Positions 8,272 to 16,336 of a stretch of DNA of 64,000 nucleotides are shown one piece after another (the first letter of the stretch is position 1; the number at the start of each line of letters is the position of its first letter). This DNA comes from Mesorhizobium erdmanii USDA 3471 (GTDB taxonomy: Bacteria > Pseudomonadota > Alphaproteobacteria > Rhizobiales > Rhizobiaceae). The stretch is taken from the NCBI RefSeq assembly GCF_000472705.1, contig NZ_AXAE01000014.1, positions 1 through 64,000 on the forward strand, given 5' to 3'. Position numbers and translations under genes: made by a program. Below the pieces are notes generated by a model, which worked only from the letters and a program-made list of their open reading frames with translations, was not told where the DNA came from and searched no databases.

Positions 8272-9753
8272 ATGGACATCGCGCAGGAAACCCTTGGGCT
8301 TTTGGCCGAGGAGACGCTCGACCCCGCGGACTGGGCCACGGTCCAAGCCCTGTCGCACCAGGTCATCGACGATGCCGTCGATTACCTCAGCGACGTCAGG
8401 GACCGTCCGGTGTGGCGGGAGATGCCGGCGGATGTGCGGGAAGCCTTCGCCGCACCCCTGCCGCGATCGCCGGCGCCGCTGGCCGATGTCTACAGCGAGG
8501 TCTCGCGCACGGTGATGTCCTATCCGATGGGCAACATCCATCCGCGCTTCTGGGCCTGGTATATGGGGTCGAGCAACTTCACCGGCGCGCTCGGCGACTT
8601 CCTCGCGGCAATCCAGGGCTCCAATCTCGGCGGCGGCAACCACGCCGCCGGGCTGATGGACAACCAGGTGGTGAACTGGTGCAAGGAGATGTTGGGCTTT
8701 CCTGCCTCCGCCTCCGGCACGCTGGTCAGCGGCGGCTCGATGGCCAACATCATCGGCCTGACCGTGGCGCGCAACACCAAGGCCGGCATCGACGTGCGTG
8801 AGCACGGCGTTGCCGCGATCGACAAGCCGCTGCGCTTCTATGGCTCGGACCAGCTCCATTCCTGCCACCGCAAGGCGATGGAGGCGCTCGGCCTCGGCAA
8901 CCGGGCGCTGCGCCGCATCCCGACCGATGCCGGCCTGCGCATCGACATAACGGCCTTGCGCGCCGCGATAGCCGAGGATCGGGCGGCGGGTTGCAAGCCG
9001 GCCTGCGTCATCGGCAATGCCGGCACGGTCAACACCGGCGCGATCGACGATCTCAAGGCGCTTGCCAAGCTCGCGCATGAGGAAGGCCTGTGGTTCCATG
9101 TCGATGGCTGCATCGGCGCCCTGATCGCGATTGCACCCGACAATGCGCATCGCGTCGCCGGCATAGAATCGGCGGATTCGGTCGCGCTCGATCCGCACAA
9201 ATGGCTGCACGCGCCGTTCGAGGTCGGTTGTGCCCTGGTCAGGGATGCCGTAGCGCATCGCCGCACCTTCGCCGTGACGCCCGAATATCTGGAATCGACG
9301 TCGCGCGGCCTTGCCTCCGGCGACTGGCTGCACGATTACGGCCTGCAGACCTCGCGCGGCTTTCGCGCGCTCAAGGTCTGGATGGCGCTGAAGGAACATG
9401 GCGTCGACAAATTCGGCCGCCTGATCGACCAGAATATCGCGCAGGCCGCCTATCTCGCCGGGCTGGTCGAAGCCGAGCCATCGCTCGAGTTGGCGACGCC
9501 GCCGACCATCAACATCGTCTGCTTCCGCTACCAGCCGGGGCTTGCCGGCGAGGCGCTGAAGGCACTCAACACCGAAATCATGCTGCGGCTGCAGGAACGC
9601 GGCATTGCCGTCCTCTCCGACACCACCGTGCATAGCCAACACTGGCTGCGCGTGGCGATCGCCAACCATCGCACAAGGCGCGAGGATCTCGATCTTCTGG
9701 TCGCCGAGACGCTGCGGCTGGGGCGGGAGATCGCTGGCGCCGCGTCTTCCTAG
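8272..9753 (+). CDS. PLP-dependent group II decarboxylase
   Basis: 493 residues of the aspartate aminotransferase fold. The DPHKW motif carries the PLP Lys; VSGGSMANIIGL and FHVDGCIGA match the group II decarboxylase core. The substrate cannot be read from sequence: glutamate, aspartate, aromatic amino acids, cysteine sulfinate and diaminobutyrate are all used by this group. ATG 8272 follows GGGAG. Its position after the cysteine-synthase-like gene suggests it decarboxylates that enzyme's product, which is an inference. Confidence 0.87.
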   Translation: MDIAQETLGLLAEETLDPADWATVQALSHQVIDDAVDYLSDVRDRPVWREMPADVREAFAAPLPRSPAPLADVYSEVSRTVMSYPMGNIHPRFWAWYMGSSNFTGALGDFLAAIQGSNLGGGNHAAGLMDNQVVNWCKEMLGFPASASGTLVSGGSMANIIGLTVARNTKAGIDVREHGVAAIDKPLRFYGSDQLHSCHRKAMEALGLGNRALRRIPTDAGLRIDITALRAAIAEDRAAGCKPACVIGNAGTVNTGAIDDLKALAKLAHEEGLWFHVDGCIGALIAIAPDNAHRVAGIESADSVALDPHKWLHAPFEVGCALVRDAVAHRRTFAVTPEYLESTSRGLASGDWLHDYGLQTSRGFRALKVWMALKEHGVDKFGRLIDQNIAQAAYLAGLVEAEPSLELATPPTINIVCFRYQPGLAGEALKALNTEIMLRLQERGIAVLSDTTVHSQHWLRVAIANHRTRREDLDLLVAETLRLGREIAGAASS

Positions 9754-9802
9754 TTCCCGGCAGGCATGCGATTCTGCCGGGATGATTCGGGAGGGTCCGG
9801 CG

Positions 9803-10159
9803 GTGACGTTGTTTCGCATGGTTGCGCTGGCAGCATTGGTCTTCGCCACCTCGGCCGAGGCCGCCGACATGGCCCTGTTCGTCAAGAACATGCGCAGGGA
9901 AGGCGTCGCGGTAGAGCTGTTCAGCCGTGACCGCGAAACGGTCTGGCCGGGCAACGACAAGGTATTCCTGATCGATCCGAACTCGCAGAAATCGGTGCCG
10001 ATCTCGTGCAATCAGGGCGAACGTATCTGCTACGGCGCCTGGGTCAACGGCAATGACCAGATTTCCGCCGGCGTCGGGCCTGACAACGACCAGCCTTGCG
10101 ACACCTGCTGCTTCATCTGCGTGGAGCACTCGACCGAGACAATCGACCTGGTGCCGTGA
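9803..10159 (+). CDS. exported Cys-rich small protein (paralogue of 12327-12698)
   Basis: About 118 residues. GTG 9803 follows GGGAGGG at a good distance and opens a clean signal peptide (LFRMVALAALVFATSAEAA). The mature part contains VELFSRDRETVWPGN, VPISCNQGERICYGAWV and CDTCCFICVE, ending IDLVP. The Cys pattern (one, one, then CxxCCxxC) is shared with the 12327 gene and suggests disulfides or a metal site in the periplasm. An ATG at 9782 is in frame. Function is unknown. Confidence 0.75.
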   Translation: MTLFRMVALAALVFATSAEAADMALFVKNMRREGVAVELFSRDRETVWPGNDKVFLIDPNSQKSVPISCNQGERICYGAWVNGNDQISAGVGPDNDQPCDTCCFICVEHSTETIDLVP

Positions 10160-10181
10160 TCGGCCGGCGTGTCGCGAGAGC

Positions 10182-10218
10182 AATTCCAGGAGAACCGTTT
10201 CACACTTTTCCTGGAATT
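10182..10218. terminator. palindrome between convergent genes, terminator-like
   Basis: AATTCCAGG and CCTGGAATT form a 9-bp perfect inverted repeat flanking AGAACCGTTTCACACTTTT. It lies between the convergent exported-protein and regulator genes and could end transcription from either side. A related half-copy (GAGGAAAAGTGTGAGGCGGT) lies at about 11751-11770, so this also appears to be a dispersed rhizobial repeat. Confidence 0.55.
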
Positions 10219-10221
10219 TGC

Positions 10222-11736
10222 TTAGGGCAGACCGGCCTTGCGGAAGCCATCGACGAAATGCTCCATCATCGCGGTGTCGCGGAAAGGCTCCGTCCAGACC
10301 CAGTGGCGGGTCGTGAAATGCGGGTTGCCGACGAGGAACAATTCGACCTCGGCGCGCGCCTCGTCGAGCCTGCCAAGTTGCGCCAGGCTTGCCGCCAGGA
10401 AACGGCGTGAGCTCGTCCGGTAGGTCTCGTCGCGGCGCAGCGTCTCGACGGCGGCCTCGTAGTCGCGCGCCGCATATTGCGCCTGGCCGAGTGTCAGATA
10501 GTACCAGCTTGCCGGAAACGGGTTGAGCCGAAACGCCTTGCGGATCTGCTCGAGGGCCTCTTCGACGCGCCCGGCCAAGGTCGTGATGTCGGACAATGTC
10601 GCCCAGGCGTCGGCCTCGTTCGGGTCGAGCTCGAACGCCCTGGCGAATTCGGCATCCGCCTCTTCGAAGTCTCGTTCATAGGCGAGTAGGTTGCCGAGCA
10701 CCCAACGGCAGCCGGCGTCGTTGGCATCGATCGCCACGGCCCTGCGCGCCAGCTCCAGGGCGATGCGGCGGTTCGGTTCGACCGGCTCGCCCCAATGCAC
10801 CCATCCCATCCAGTGGTTCATGGCAAGCCAGCGATAGGCCTCGGCGTAGTCCGGATCGAGAGCGACAGCGCGCGTCAGCATCAGATGCGCTTCCCGTGCG
10901 GACTGCGGCGAGTCGTCGATCAGCTTGCGCGCCCGTACGCACAGATCGTAGGCCTCGAGATTTGTCGGCCGATTGCGCGGCGTTGGCGCCCGCAGCCGGC
11001 CGAGCAGCGCCTCCACGATCTTGGCAGTCACCTCGTCCTGAACGGCGAAGATATCGTCAAGGCCGCGATCGAAGCGCTCCGCCCACAGATGTTCGCCGCT
11101 CACCGCGTCGACCAGCTGCGCATTGATCCGCACCCGCCCGGCGGCGCGTCTGGCGCTGCCTTCCAGGAGGTAGCGTACGCCCAACTCCTCGGCGATCTCG
11201 CGCACGTCCATCGCCTTGCCCTTGTAGGCAAATGTCGAGTTGCGGGCGATGACGAACAGGCCCGGTGCCCTGGACAGGTCGGTGATCAGGTCTTCGGTCA
11301 GGCCGTCGGCGAACGCCTCCTGTTCGGGGTCGTTGGCGAGATTGACGAAAGGCAGCACCGCGATCGACGGCTTGTCGGGCAGCGGCAAATGTCTGCGCTT
11401 GGCGTGGTCGAGCTGCGCGATCGCGCCGGTGAAGCGATAGCCGACGCGAGGGACCGTCGATATCCATTCGCCGCCATTGGCGGGTGGACCAAGCAGCTTG
11501 CGCAACTGCGCGATCTGCACGGTGAGATTGCCTTCCTCCACCGCCGTGCCCGGCCACGCCGCTTCCATCAACTCCGCCTTGTCAAGGATTTCTCCGGGCC
11601 GTCCGACGAGCGCCGCAAGCAGCTTCAGCCCGCGGTAGCCGACGGCAACGGGATCGTCGTTCCGGAGCAGCGTTCCCGCACCCGGATCAAGCACGAACGG
11701 ACCAAAGGCAAAGCGCGATCCCTGCATAGGGCGCAT
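10222..11736 (-). CDS. winged-helix regulator with TolB-like and TPR domains (CadC-like)
   Basis: 504 residues. Residues about 8-105 are an OmpR/CadC-type winged helix (LRKLLG, ISTVPRVGYRF). About 120-255 is a TolB-like domain (SIAVLPFVNLAND, FADGLTEDLITDLSR, YLLEGSARRAAGRVRI). The rest is TPR (ALDPDYAEAYRWLAMNHW, FELDPNEADAWATLSD). Unlike CadC there is no obvious membrane segment. It shares the TolB-TPR layout with the 4927-6972 regulator but has a different N-terminus. It lies between the two Cys-rich paralogues, which may be its targets. Confidence 0.85.
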   Translation of the reverse strand: MRPMQGSRFAFGPFVLDPGAGTLLRNDDPVAVGYRGLKLLAALVGRPGEILDKAELMEAAWPGTAVEEGNLTVQIAQLRKLLGPPANGGEWISTVPRVGYRFTGAIAQLDHAKRRHLPLPDKPSIAVLPFVNLANDPEQEAFADGLTEDLITDLSRAPGLFVIARNSTFAYKGKAMDVREIAEELGVRYLLEGSARRAAGRVRINAQLVDAVSGEHLWAERFDRGLDDIFAVQDEVTAKIVEALLGRLRAPTPRNRPTNLEAYDLCVRARKLIDDSPQSAREAHLMLTRAVALDPDYAEAYRWLAMNHWMGWVHWGEPVEPNRRIALELARRAVAIDANDAGCRWVLGNLLAYERDFEEADAEFARAFELDPNEADAWATLSDITTLAGRVEEALEQIRKAFRLNPFPASWYYLTLGQAQYAARDYEAAVETLRRDETYRTSSRRFLAASLAQLGRLDEARAEVELFLVGNPHFTTRHWVWTEPFRDTAMMEHFVDGFRKAGLP

Positions 11737-11961
11737 CTATAGATCAATTCGAGGAAAAGTGTGAGGCGGTCACGTCAGCGGAAGCGCCTGGATTTTTCCA
11801 CGGGGAATTGCGCCAAAACAAGGAGTTAGAGCCTGTTTGGAACTTTTGAGAACTATTTGGCAGGGCTTAATTACGCCGCTGTCCGTATCCGGCAGAATTC
11901 AACCTCAATCAGGTCGAGGCCCCTCGAATCGTGGGGGCTTCGGAACACCATGGAGGTTGCC

Positions 11962-12210
11962 ATGACCAACATTTTTGCATCAGCCCCGCATCAGGCGGTG
12001 CGGCGGGGAGTGCCAGTCGGGCAGGTGCCCAACAGGCGCTATAGCCTTGCCAGCCTGCGAAACACCATCGCCGCCTGGCGCCAGCGGACCCGCTTTCGCT
12101 GGGACCTAAAGCGAATCTCGGAGGTCAATCCGCATCTGATCGACGATATCGGCCTGACCAGAACGCAGGTCGATGAAGAGATCGCCAAACTGCCCTTCTG
12201 GCAGCGATAG
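11962..12210 (+). CDS. DUF1127 domain small protein
   Basis: 82 residues ending in a DUF1127 domain: LRNTIAAWRQRTRFRWDLKR, then IDDIGLTRTQVDEEIAKLPFW. Short DUF1127 proteins are common in alphaproteobacteria, where some take part in phosphate or carbon metabolism and RNA turnover. ATG 11962 was chosen because GGAGG sits five bases upstream; ATG 11950 is in frame but has no site. Confidence 0.85.
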   Translation: MTNIFASAPHQAVRRGVPVGQVPNRRYSLASLRNTIAAWRQRTRFRWDLKRISEVNPHLIDDIGLTRTQVDEEIAKLPFWQR

Positions 12211-12326
12211 GCGAGACGCGGCAATGATTATGTCAGGGATTGCCGACATCATCCCTTTAGCCCCGGCCCGCCGCATGGCATGATCACTCCATCGGCCGTG
12301 GGGGCCGATTCTTCATCGGGGGTTCC

Positions 12327-12698
12327 ATGTCTTTCATATCAGCGCGCCGCCTTGCCGCGGCGGTTTCGCTTGCCGTCCTGTTCGCATCCGCCGCCCATGC
12401 CGGCGACGTCACCTTCGCCATCAAGAACGGCCATCCCAACGCCATGCGCGTTGAGCTCTACAGCCAGGACCGCGACTATGTCTGGCCAGGCGACGGCAAG
12501 GACTTCTACCTCGACGATGGCGAGACCAAGTCGTTGCCGATCTCCTGCAACGAAGGCGAATCGATCTGCTACGGCGCCTGGGTCGATGGCGACGAGGGCA
12601 CCTATTGGGGCGTCGGCCCCGGCAACAAGGAAAAATGCGAGGATTGCTGCTACACCTGCAGCGGCGGCGAGACCGAGGAGATCAATCTCGTCCCCTGA
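12327..12698 (+). CDS. exported Cys-rich small protein (paralogue of 9803-10159)
   Basis: 123 residues with a signal peptide (RRLAAAVSLAVLFASAAHAG). The mature domain repeats the 9803 gene closely: VELYSQDRDYVWPGD, LPISCNEGESICYGAWV, CEDCCYTCSGG, ending INLVP. The shared six-Cys pattern implies disulfides or metal binding outside the cytoplasm. No named function known to me. ATG 12327 follows a GGGGG-containing stretch. Confidence 0.8.
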   Translation: MSFISARRLAAAVSLAVLFASAAHAGDVTFAIKNGHPNAMRVELYSQDRDYVWPGDGKDFYLDDGETKSLPISCNEGESICYGAWVDGDEGTYWGVGPGNKEKCEDCCYTCSGGETEEINLVP

Positions 12699-12806
12699 CC
12701 GGTTTGCCAGCTTGACGGTTTTGCAACTGACGCCATAGCCTGTGCACCTACCCAGAGCGCGCCGCGTCGATTGACGCGGCGCGCTTCAGGCAAAAGGAGT
12801 ACCGCG

Positions 12807-13433
12807 ATGGCCGGCATGGTCGAAAGCGACAAGATCGACGTCGGGTTTTCCGGCAAACGCTGCATCCATTCGCGCAACTGCGTGCTCGGCAATCCGCACG
12901 TCTTCGTGCCCAATGCGCCTGGACAGTGGATCCATCCCGAAGCGGCCACGACAGAGCAAGTGGTGGCGCTGGCGGAAAACTGCCCGTCGGGCGCCATCAC
13001 CTATGTCAGGAAGGATGGCGGGCCGCAGGAACAGCCGCCGGTGGTCAACACCGTTCGCCTGCGCGAAAACGGCCCGCTCGCCGTGCACGCCGAGATCGTG
13101 CTTGGCGACGAGAGGTTCTTCCGCGCCACGCTCTGCCGCTGCGGCGCCTCCCAGAACAAACCCTTCTGCGACAACAGCCATATCAAGGCTGGCTTCACAG
13201 CCACCGGCGAACCGACGCTGAAGGACACGCCGGCGCTCGAAGCACGCAATGGCCCGCTGAAAGTGACGCCGACCACCAACGGCCCGCTCAAGCTCGAAGG
13301 CAATGTCGAGATCGTCACCGGCACCGGCCACACGGTGGACCGTACCACCAAGACCTTCCTCTGCCGCTGTGGCCACTCGGCCAACAAGCCGTTCTGCGAT
13401 GGGACGCATAAAAAAGTCGGCTTCGTGGCATGA
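12807..13433 (+). CDS. Fe-S protein with mono-cluster and two CDGSH domains
   Basis: 208 residues. The N-terminal 70 residues form a DUF1271/Fer4_19-like domain (CIHSRNC and ENCPSGAI; Cys 19, 25 and 59). Two CDGSH-type [2Fe-2S] motifs follow, each C-x-C-x8-C-x3-H: Cys110/112/121 with His125, and Cys186/188/197 with His201. The triple arrangement is common in bacteria and is expected to be a cytoplasmic redox or Fe-S protein. ATG 12807 follows AAAGGAG. Confidence 0.9.
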   Translation: MAGMVESDKIDVGFSGKRCIHSRNCVLGNPHVFVPNAPGQWIHPEAATTEQVVALAENCPSGAITYVRKDGGPQEQPPVVNTVRLRENGPLAVHAEIVLGDERFFRATLCRCGASQNKPFCDNSHIKAGFTATGEPTLKDTPALEARNGPLKVTPTTNGPLKLEGNVEIVTGTGHTVDRTTKTFLCRCGHSANKPFCDGTHKKVGFVA

Positions 13434-13492
13434 AAGGCGGTTCGCCAGCGTTAGTTTAGGATGACGTCTCGCGCTCAGGGAGGAAGTCCATC

Positions 13493-13795
13493 ATGCGCAC
13501 CATGCTCGTTCTTGCTCTGCTTGCCTTTGCCATGCCCGCCTACGCCGCCAATCATGCGGTCCAGATCAAGGGCATGAAATTCAATCCGTCGAAGATCTCG
13601 GTCGCCGTCGGCGATACCATCACCTTCACCAATGCCGACCCGATGACGCACACCGCCACCGCGCTTGACGGCTCCTTCGACACCGGCCATCTCGCCACGG
13701 GCAAGAGCGCCAAGGTCAAGATATCCGCGGCCGGCGCGCACCCGTTCCATTGTGCGATCCACAGCTCGATGAAGGGCACCGTCACGGCGAAATAG
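13493..13795 (+). CDS. cupredoxin-domain periplasmic protein (plastocyanin/amicyanin-like)
   Basis: 100 residues: a signal peptide (TMLVLALLAFAMPAYAA) and a type 1 copper domain. Ligands are visible as His53 (in DPMTHT) and Cys87, His90 and Met93 (in FHCAIHSSM). It should bind one copper ion and shuttle electrons in the periplasm; the redox partner is unknown. AGGGAGGAAG precedes the ATG. Confidence 0.9.
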   Translation: MRTMLVLALLAFAMPAYAANHAVQIKGMKFNPSKISVAVGDTITFTNADPMTHTATALDGSFDTGHLATGKSAKVKISAAGAHPFHCAIHSSMKGTVTAK

Positions 13796-14018
13796 CCACA
13801 TCTCGCCGAACTTTCTTTCGCCATGGCGAGAAGACTTTCCTGCGTCGGCAGGAGAGATGGTCACCGGCGTTGCGGCCATAGCTGCGATCTCCGCCAATTT
13901 GGGGCAGATCGAGTCCCCATCACGGTCATCGCGTGTTGGCCCAGCGCTCGCTGCTTTATCGGCCGGCCGCTATGGGTTAAGGGCGGCAAAGCAATTCCCC
14001 ACTTGCCCGGACCGCCAA

Positions 14019-16061
14019 ATGACCACCAAGACCAAGCCAAAGCCACTTTTCCTCGGGATCGATACCGGCGGCACCTATACCGATGCCGTGCTGTGGTCCG
14101 AGACGGAAGGCCCACAACAGGGGCCGAACAAGGGCAAGGTTCTGGCCAAGGCCAAGGCGCTGACCACGCGCCATGATCTCGCCGTCGGCATTTCCGGCGC
14201 TGTCGATGCGGTGCTGCAAAAATCCGGCACCAACCCTGGCGCGATCAAGCTCGTTTCGATGTCGACGACGCTTGCCACCAATGCGCTCGTTGAAGGCCAG
14301 GGCGGCCGCGTGGCGCTCGTCATGATCGGCTTTTCCGAAGCCGACCTCGCCCGCGATGGGCTGAAGACGGCGCTCGGCACCGATTCGGTGGTGTTTTGCC
14401 CAGGCGGCCATGACGTCCACGGCAATGCCGCCAGGCTCGATCTGTCGGGGTTGGAGGCGATGCTGCCGGAACTCGGCGCCTCGGTGTCCGGCTTTGCCGT
14501 CTGCGCCTATTTCGCCACCCGAAACCCGGCGCATGAAGTCGCCGCCCGCGAACTGATCCGCGACAAGACCGGCCTGCCGGTCACCGCGAGCCACGAGCTG
14601 TCGGCCAAGCTCGGCGGCCCGCGCCGGGCGCTGACCACGCTGCTCAACGCCAGGCTGATCTCGATGATCGACCGGCTGGTGGCGGCGACCGAAGGATTTT
14701 TGGAAGCCCGCGACATCGCCGCCCCCTTGATGGTGGTGCGCGGCGACGGCGCGCTGGTTTCGGCGGCCTTCGCCCGCCAGCGGCCGATCGAGACGATCCT
14801 CTCCGGCCCGGCCGCCAGCCTGGTCGGCGCCCGCCACATGACCGGGCTCGACAATGCCGTGGTGTCCGACATTGGCGGCACCACGACCGACGTCGCCGTG
14901 CTCGACCAGGGCCGTCCGCGGCTTGATCCGGAAGGCGCCACCGTCGGTGGCTTCCGCACAATGGCCGAAGCCGTCGCCATGCGCACCTTCGGCCTCGGCG
15001 GCGATTCCGAGGTGACGCTGGAGGATGGTGCGCTCAACCCGAAAATCCTGCTCGGGCCGCGCCGCCTTGTGCCGCTGGCGCTGGCCGGCATGGCGCATGG
15101 CGATGCCGTCAAATCGGAACTCGAACGCCAGTTGCGCGCGCCCAACCCCGGCCGCATGGACGGCCGTTTCGCGGTGCGCACCGGCGTGCCCGACAGGCTT
15201 GCAGCGGGCCTCACGGCTCCGGAAGCGCGCCTTTACGAGGCGATCGGCGCCACCCCGCTGGCCCTGGACAGGCTGCTGACCTCGAATGCCCAGAACGCCA
15301 CGTTGAACCGGCTGGTCGCGCGCGGCCTGGTGCATATCTCAGGCTTCACCCCGTCGGACGCGGCCCATGTGGTTGGCAAGCAGGCCAACTGGGATGCCGC
15401 CACCGCCCGCCTCGGCGCCGAATTGTTCTCCCGCAAACGCGATGGCCGCGGCCAACCTATCGCCGCCTCACCGGAGCTGCTCTCGGAGCGCGTGCTGGTG
15501 ACGCTGACGCGCTGGTCGGCGGAATACATCCTCGAAACCGCCTTCGCCGAGGACGGTCTCGATGGCGCCGCGACCGTGGCGCACGCATTGGTGCAGCGCG
15601 CTGTCGACGCCCATCCCGGCATCGCCCGCCTCAGCGTCGCGCTCGACCGCCCTGTCATCGGCCTCGGCGCCTCGGCGCCGCTGCATTATGCCGGCCTGGC
15701 GCCGCTGGTCGGCAATGAGTGCGTGGTGCCTGAAGACACCGATGTCGCCAACGCTCTCGGCGCCGTTGTCGGCCAGGTGCGAGTTTCCGCCGAGGCGCGT
15801 GTCAGCCAGCCCAAGGAAGGGCTGTTCCGCCTCGCCTCGGGAGAGACGGTTCGCGATTTCCTCGACGAGGCGACGGCGATCGCCGCCGCCGAGGCCGACG
15901 TGCGGGCGATTGTCGCCGAGCGCGCCCGGGACGCCGGCACCGACAGCGCCGAGATCGACGTCGCGACCGAGTTCAAGGTTTCCACGGTGGAGGCCCAGCG
16001 CATGTTCATCGAGGCGCATGTCGTGGCGGTGGCCTCGGGCAGGCCGAGGATCGCTGTCTAG
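14019..16061 (+). CDS. hydantoinase/oxoprolinase family protein (HyuA-like)
   Basis: 680 residues. The N-terminal Hydant_A_N domain starts GIDTGGTYTDAVLW and the central Hydantoinase_A domain has SDIGGTTTDVAVLD, both ASKHA-type phosphate-binding motifs. Family members hydrolyse 5-oxoproline or N-methylhydantoin with ATP, or are acetone carboxylase subunits. No HyuB-like partner lies next to it, so the substrate is open. ATG 14019 was chosen because the family begins immediately after; the 54 upstream codons are not conserved-looking. Confidence 0.85.
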   Translation: MTTKTKPKPLFLGIDTGGTYTDAVLWSETEGPQQGPNKGKVLAKAKALTTRHDLAVGISGAVDAVLQKSGTNPGAIKLVSMSTTLATNALVEGQGGRVALVMIGFSEADLARDGLKTALGTDSVVFCPGGHDVHGNAARLDLSGLEAMLPELGASVSGFAVCAYFATRNPAHEVAARELIRDKTGLPVTASHELSAKLGGPRRALTTLLNARLISMIDRLVAATEGFLEARDIAAPLMVVRGDGALVSAAFARQRPIETILSGPAASLVGARHMTGLDNAVVSDIGGTTTDVAVLDQGRPRLDPEGATVGGFRTMAEAVAMRTFGLGGDSEVTLEDGALNPKILLGPRRLVPLALAGMAHGDAVKSELERQLRAPNPGRMDGRFAVRTGVPDRLAAGLTAPEARLYEAIGATPLALDRLLTSNAQNATLNRLVARGLVHISGFTPSDAAHVVGKQANWDAATARLGAELFSRKRDGRGQPIAASPELLSERVLVTLTRWSAEYILETAFAEDGLDGAATVAHALVQRAVDAHPGIARLSVALDRPVIGLGASAPLHYAGLAPLVGNECVVPEDTDVANALGAVVGQVRVSAEARVSQPKEGLFRLASGETVRDFLDEATAIAAAEADVRAIVAERARDAGTDSAEIDVATEFKVSTVEAQRMFIEAHVVAVASGRPRIAV

Positions 16062-16068
16062 GCATCTT

Positions 16069-16217
16069 CCTTCGCCCCGTTCACGGGGAGAAGGTGGCCG
16101 AAGGGCGGATGAGGGGCAGCGCGGGCGGGCGCGATTTAGCCGTGCCGCCATTTCACGCAACTCAGCACCGCCCCTCATCGGGCTGCCGCCATCTTCTCCC
16201 GTAGAACGGGGAGAAGG
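16069..16217. repeat. rhizobial palindromic repeat between oxoprolinase-like gene and glcB
   Basis: Arms at 16069-16117 and 16170-16217 are imperfect reverse complements carrying GATGAGGGGC / GCCCCTCATC and versions of CGTTCACGGGGAGAAGG. This dispersed-type repeat makes up most of the intergenic region and could act as a terminator for the upstream gene. Confidence 0.75.
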
Positions 16218-16336
16218 ACGCTGTTGCCGCCGACTTCGCCAGTTCGTCAAAATGCCCGCCTTCAACCTAAGCTGAATTGACCCTGCAACCCCGACATGCC
16301 AAACGCCCCGCAAAGCCTTTCATCTGGAGTAGCCTG

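Noticed and set aside
8050-10011. 653-codon minus-strand frame antisense to the decarboxylase
   Set aside because: A high-GC shadow: low complexity, His/Arg-rich, and opposite to a well-supported PLP decarboxylase.
13977-15335. 452-codon minus-strand frame antisense to the hydantoinase-like gene
   Set aside because: Shadow frame with compositionally biased, Gln/His-rich translation.
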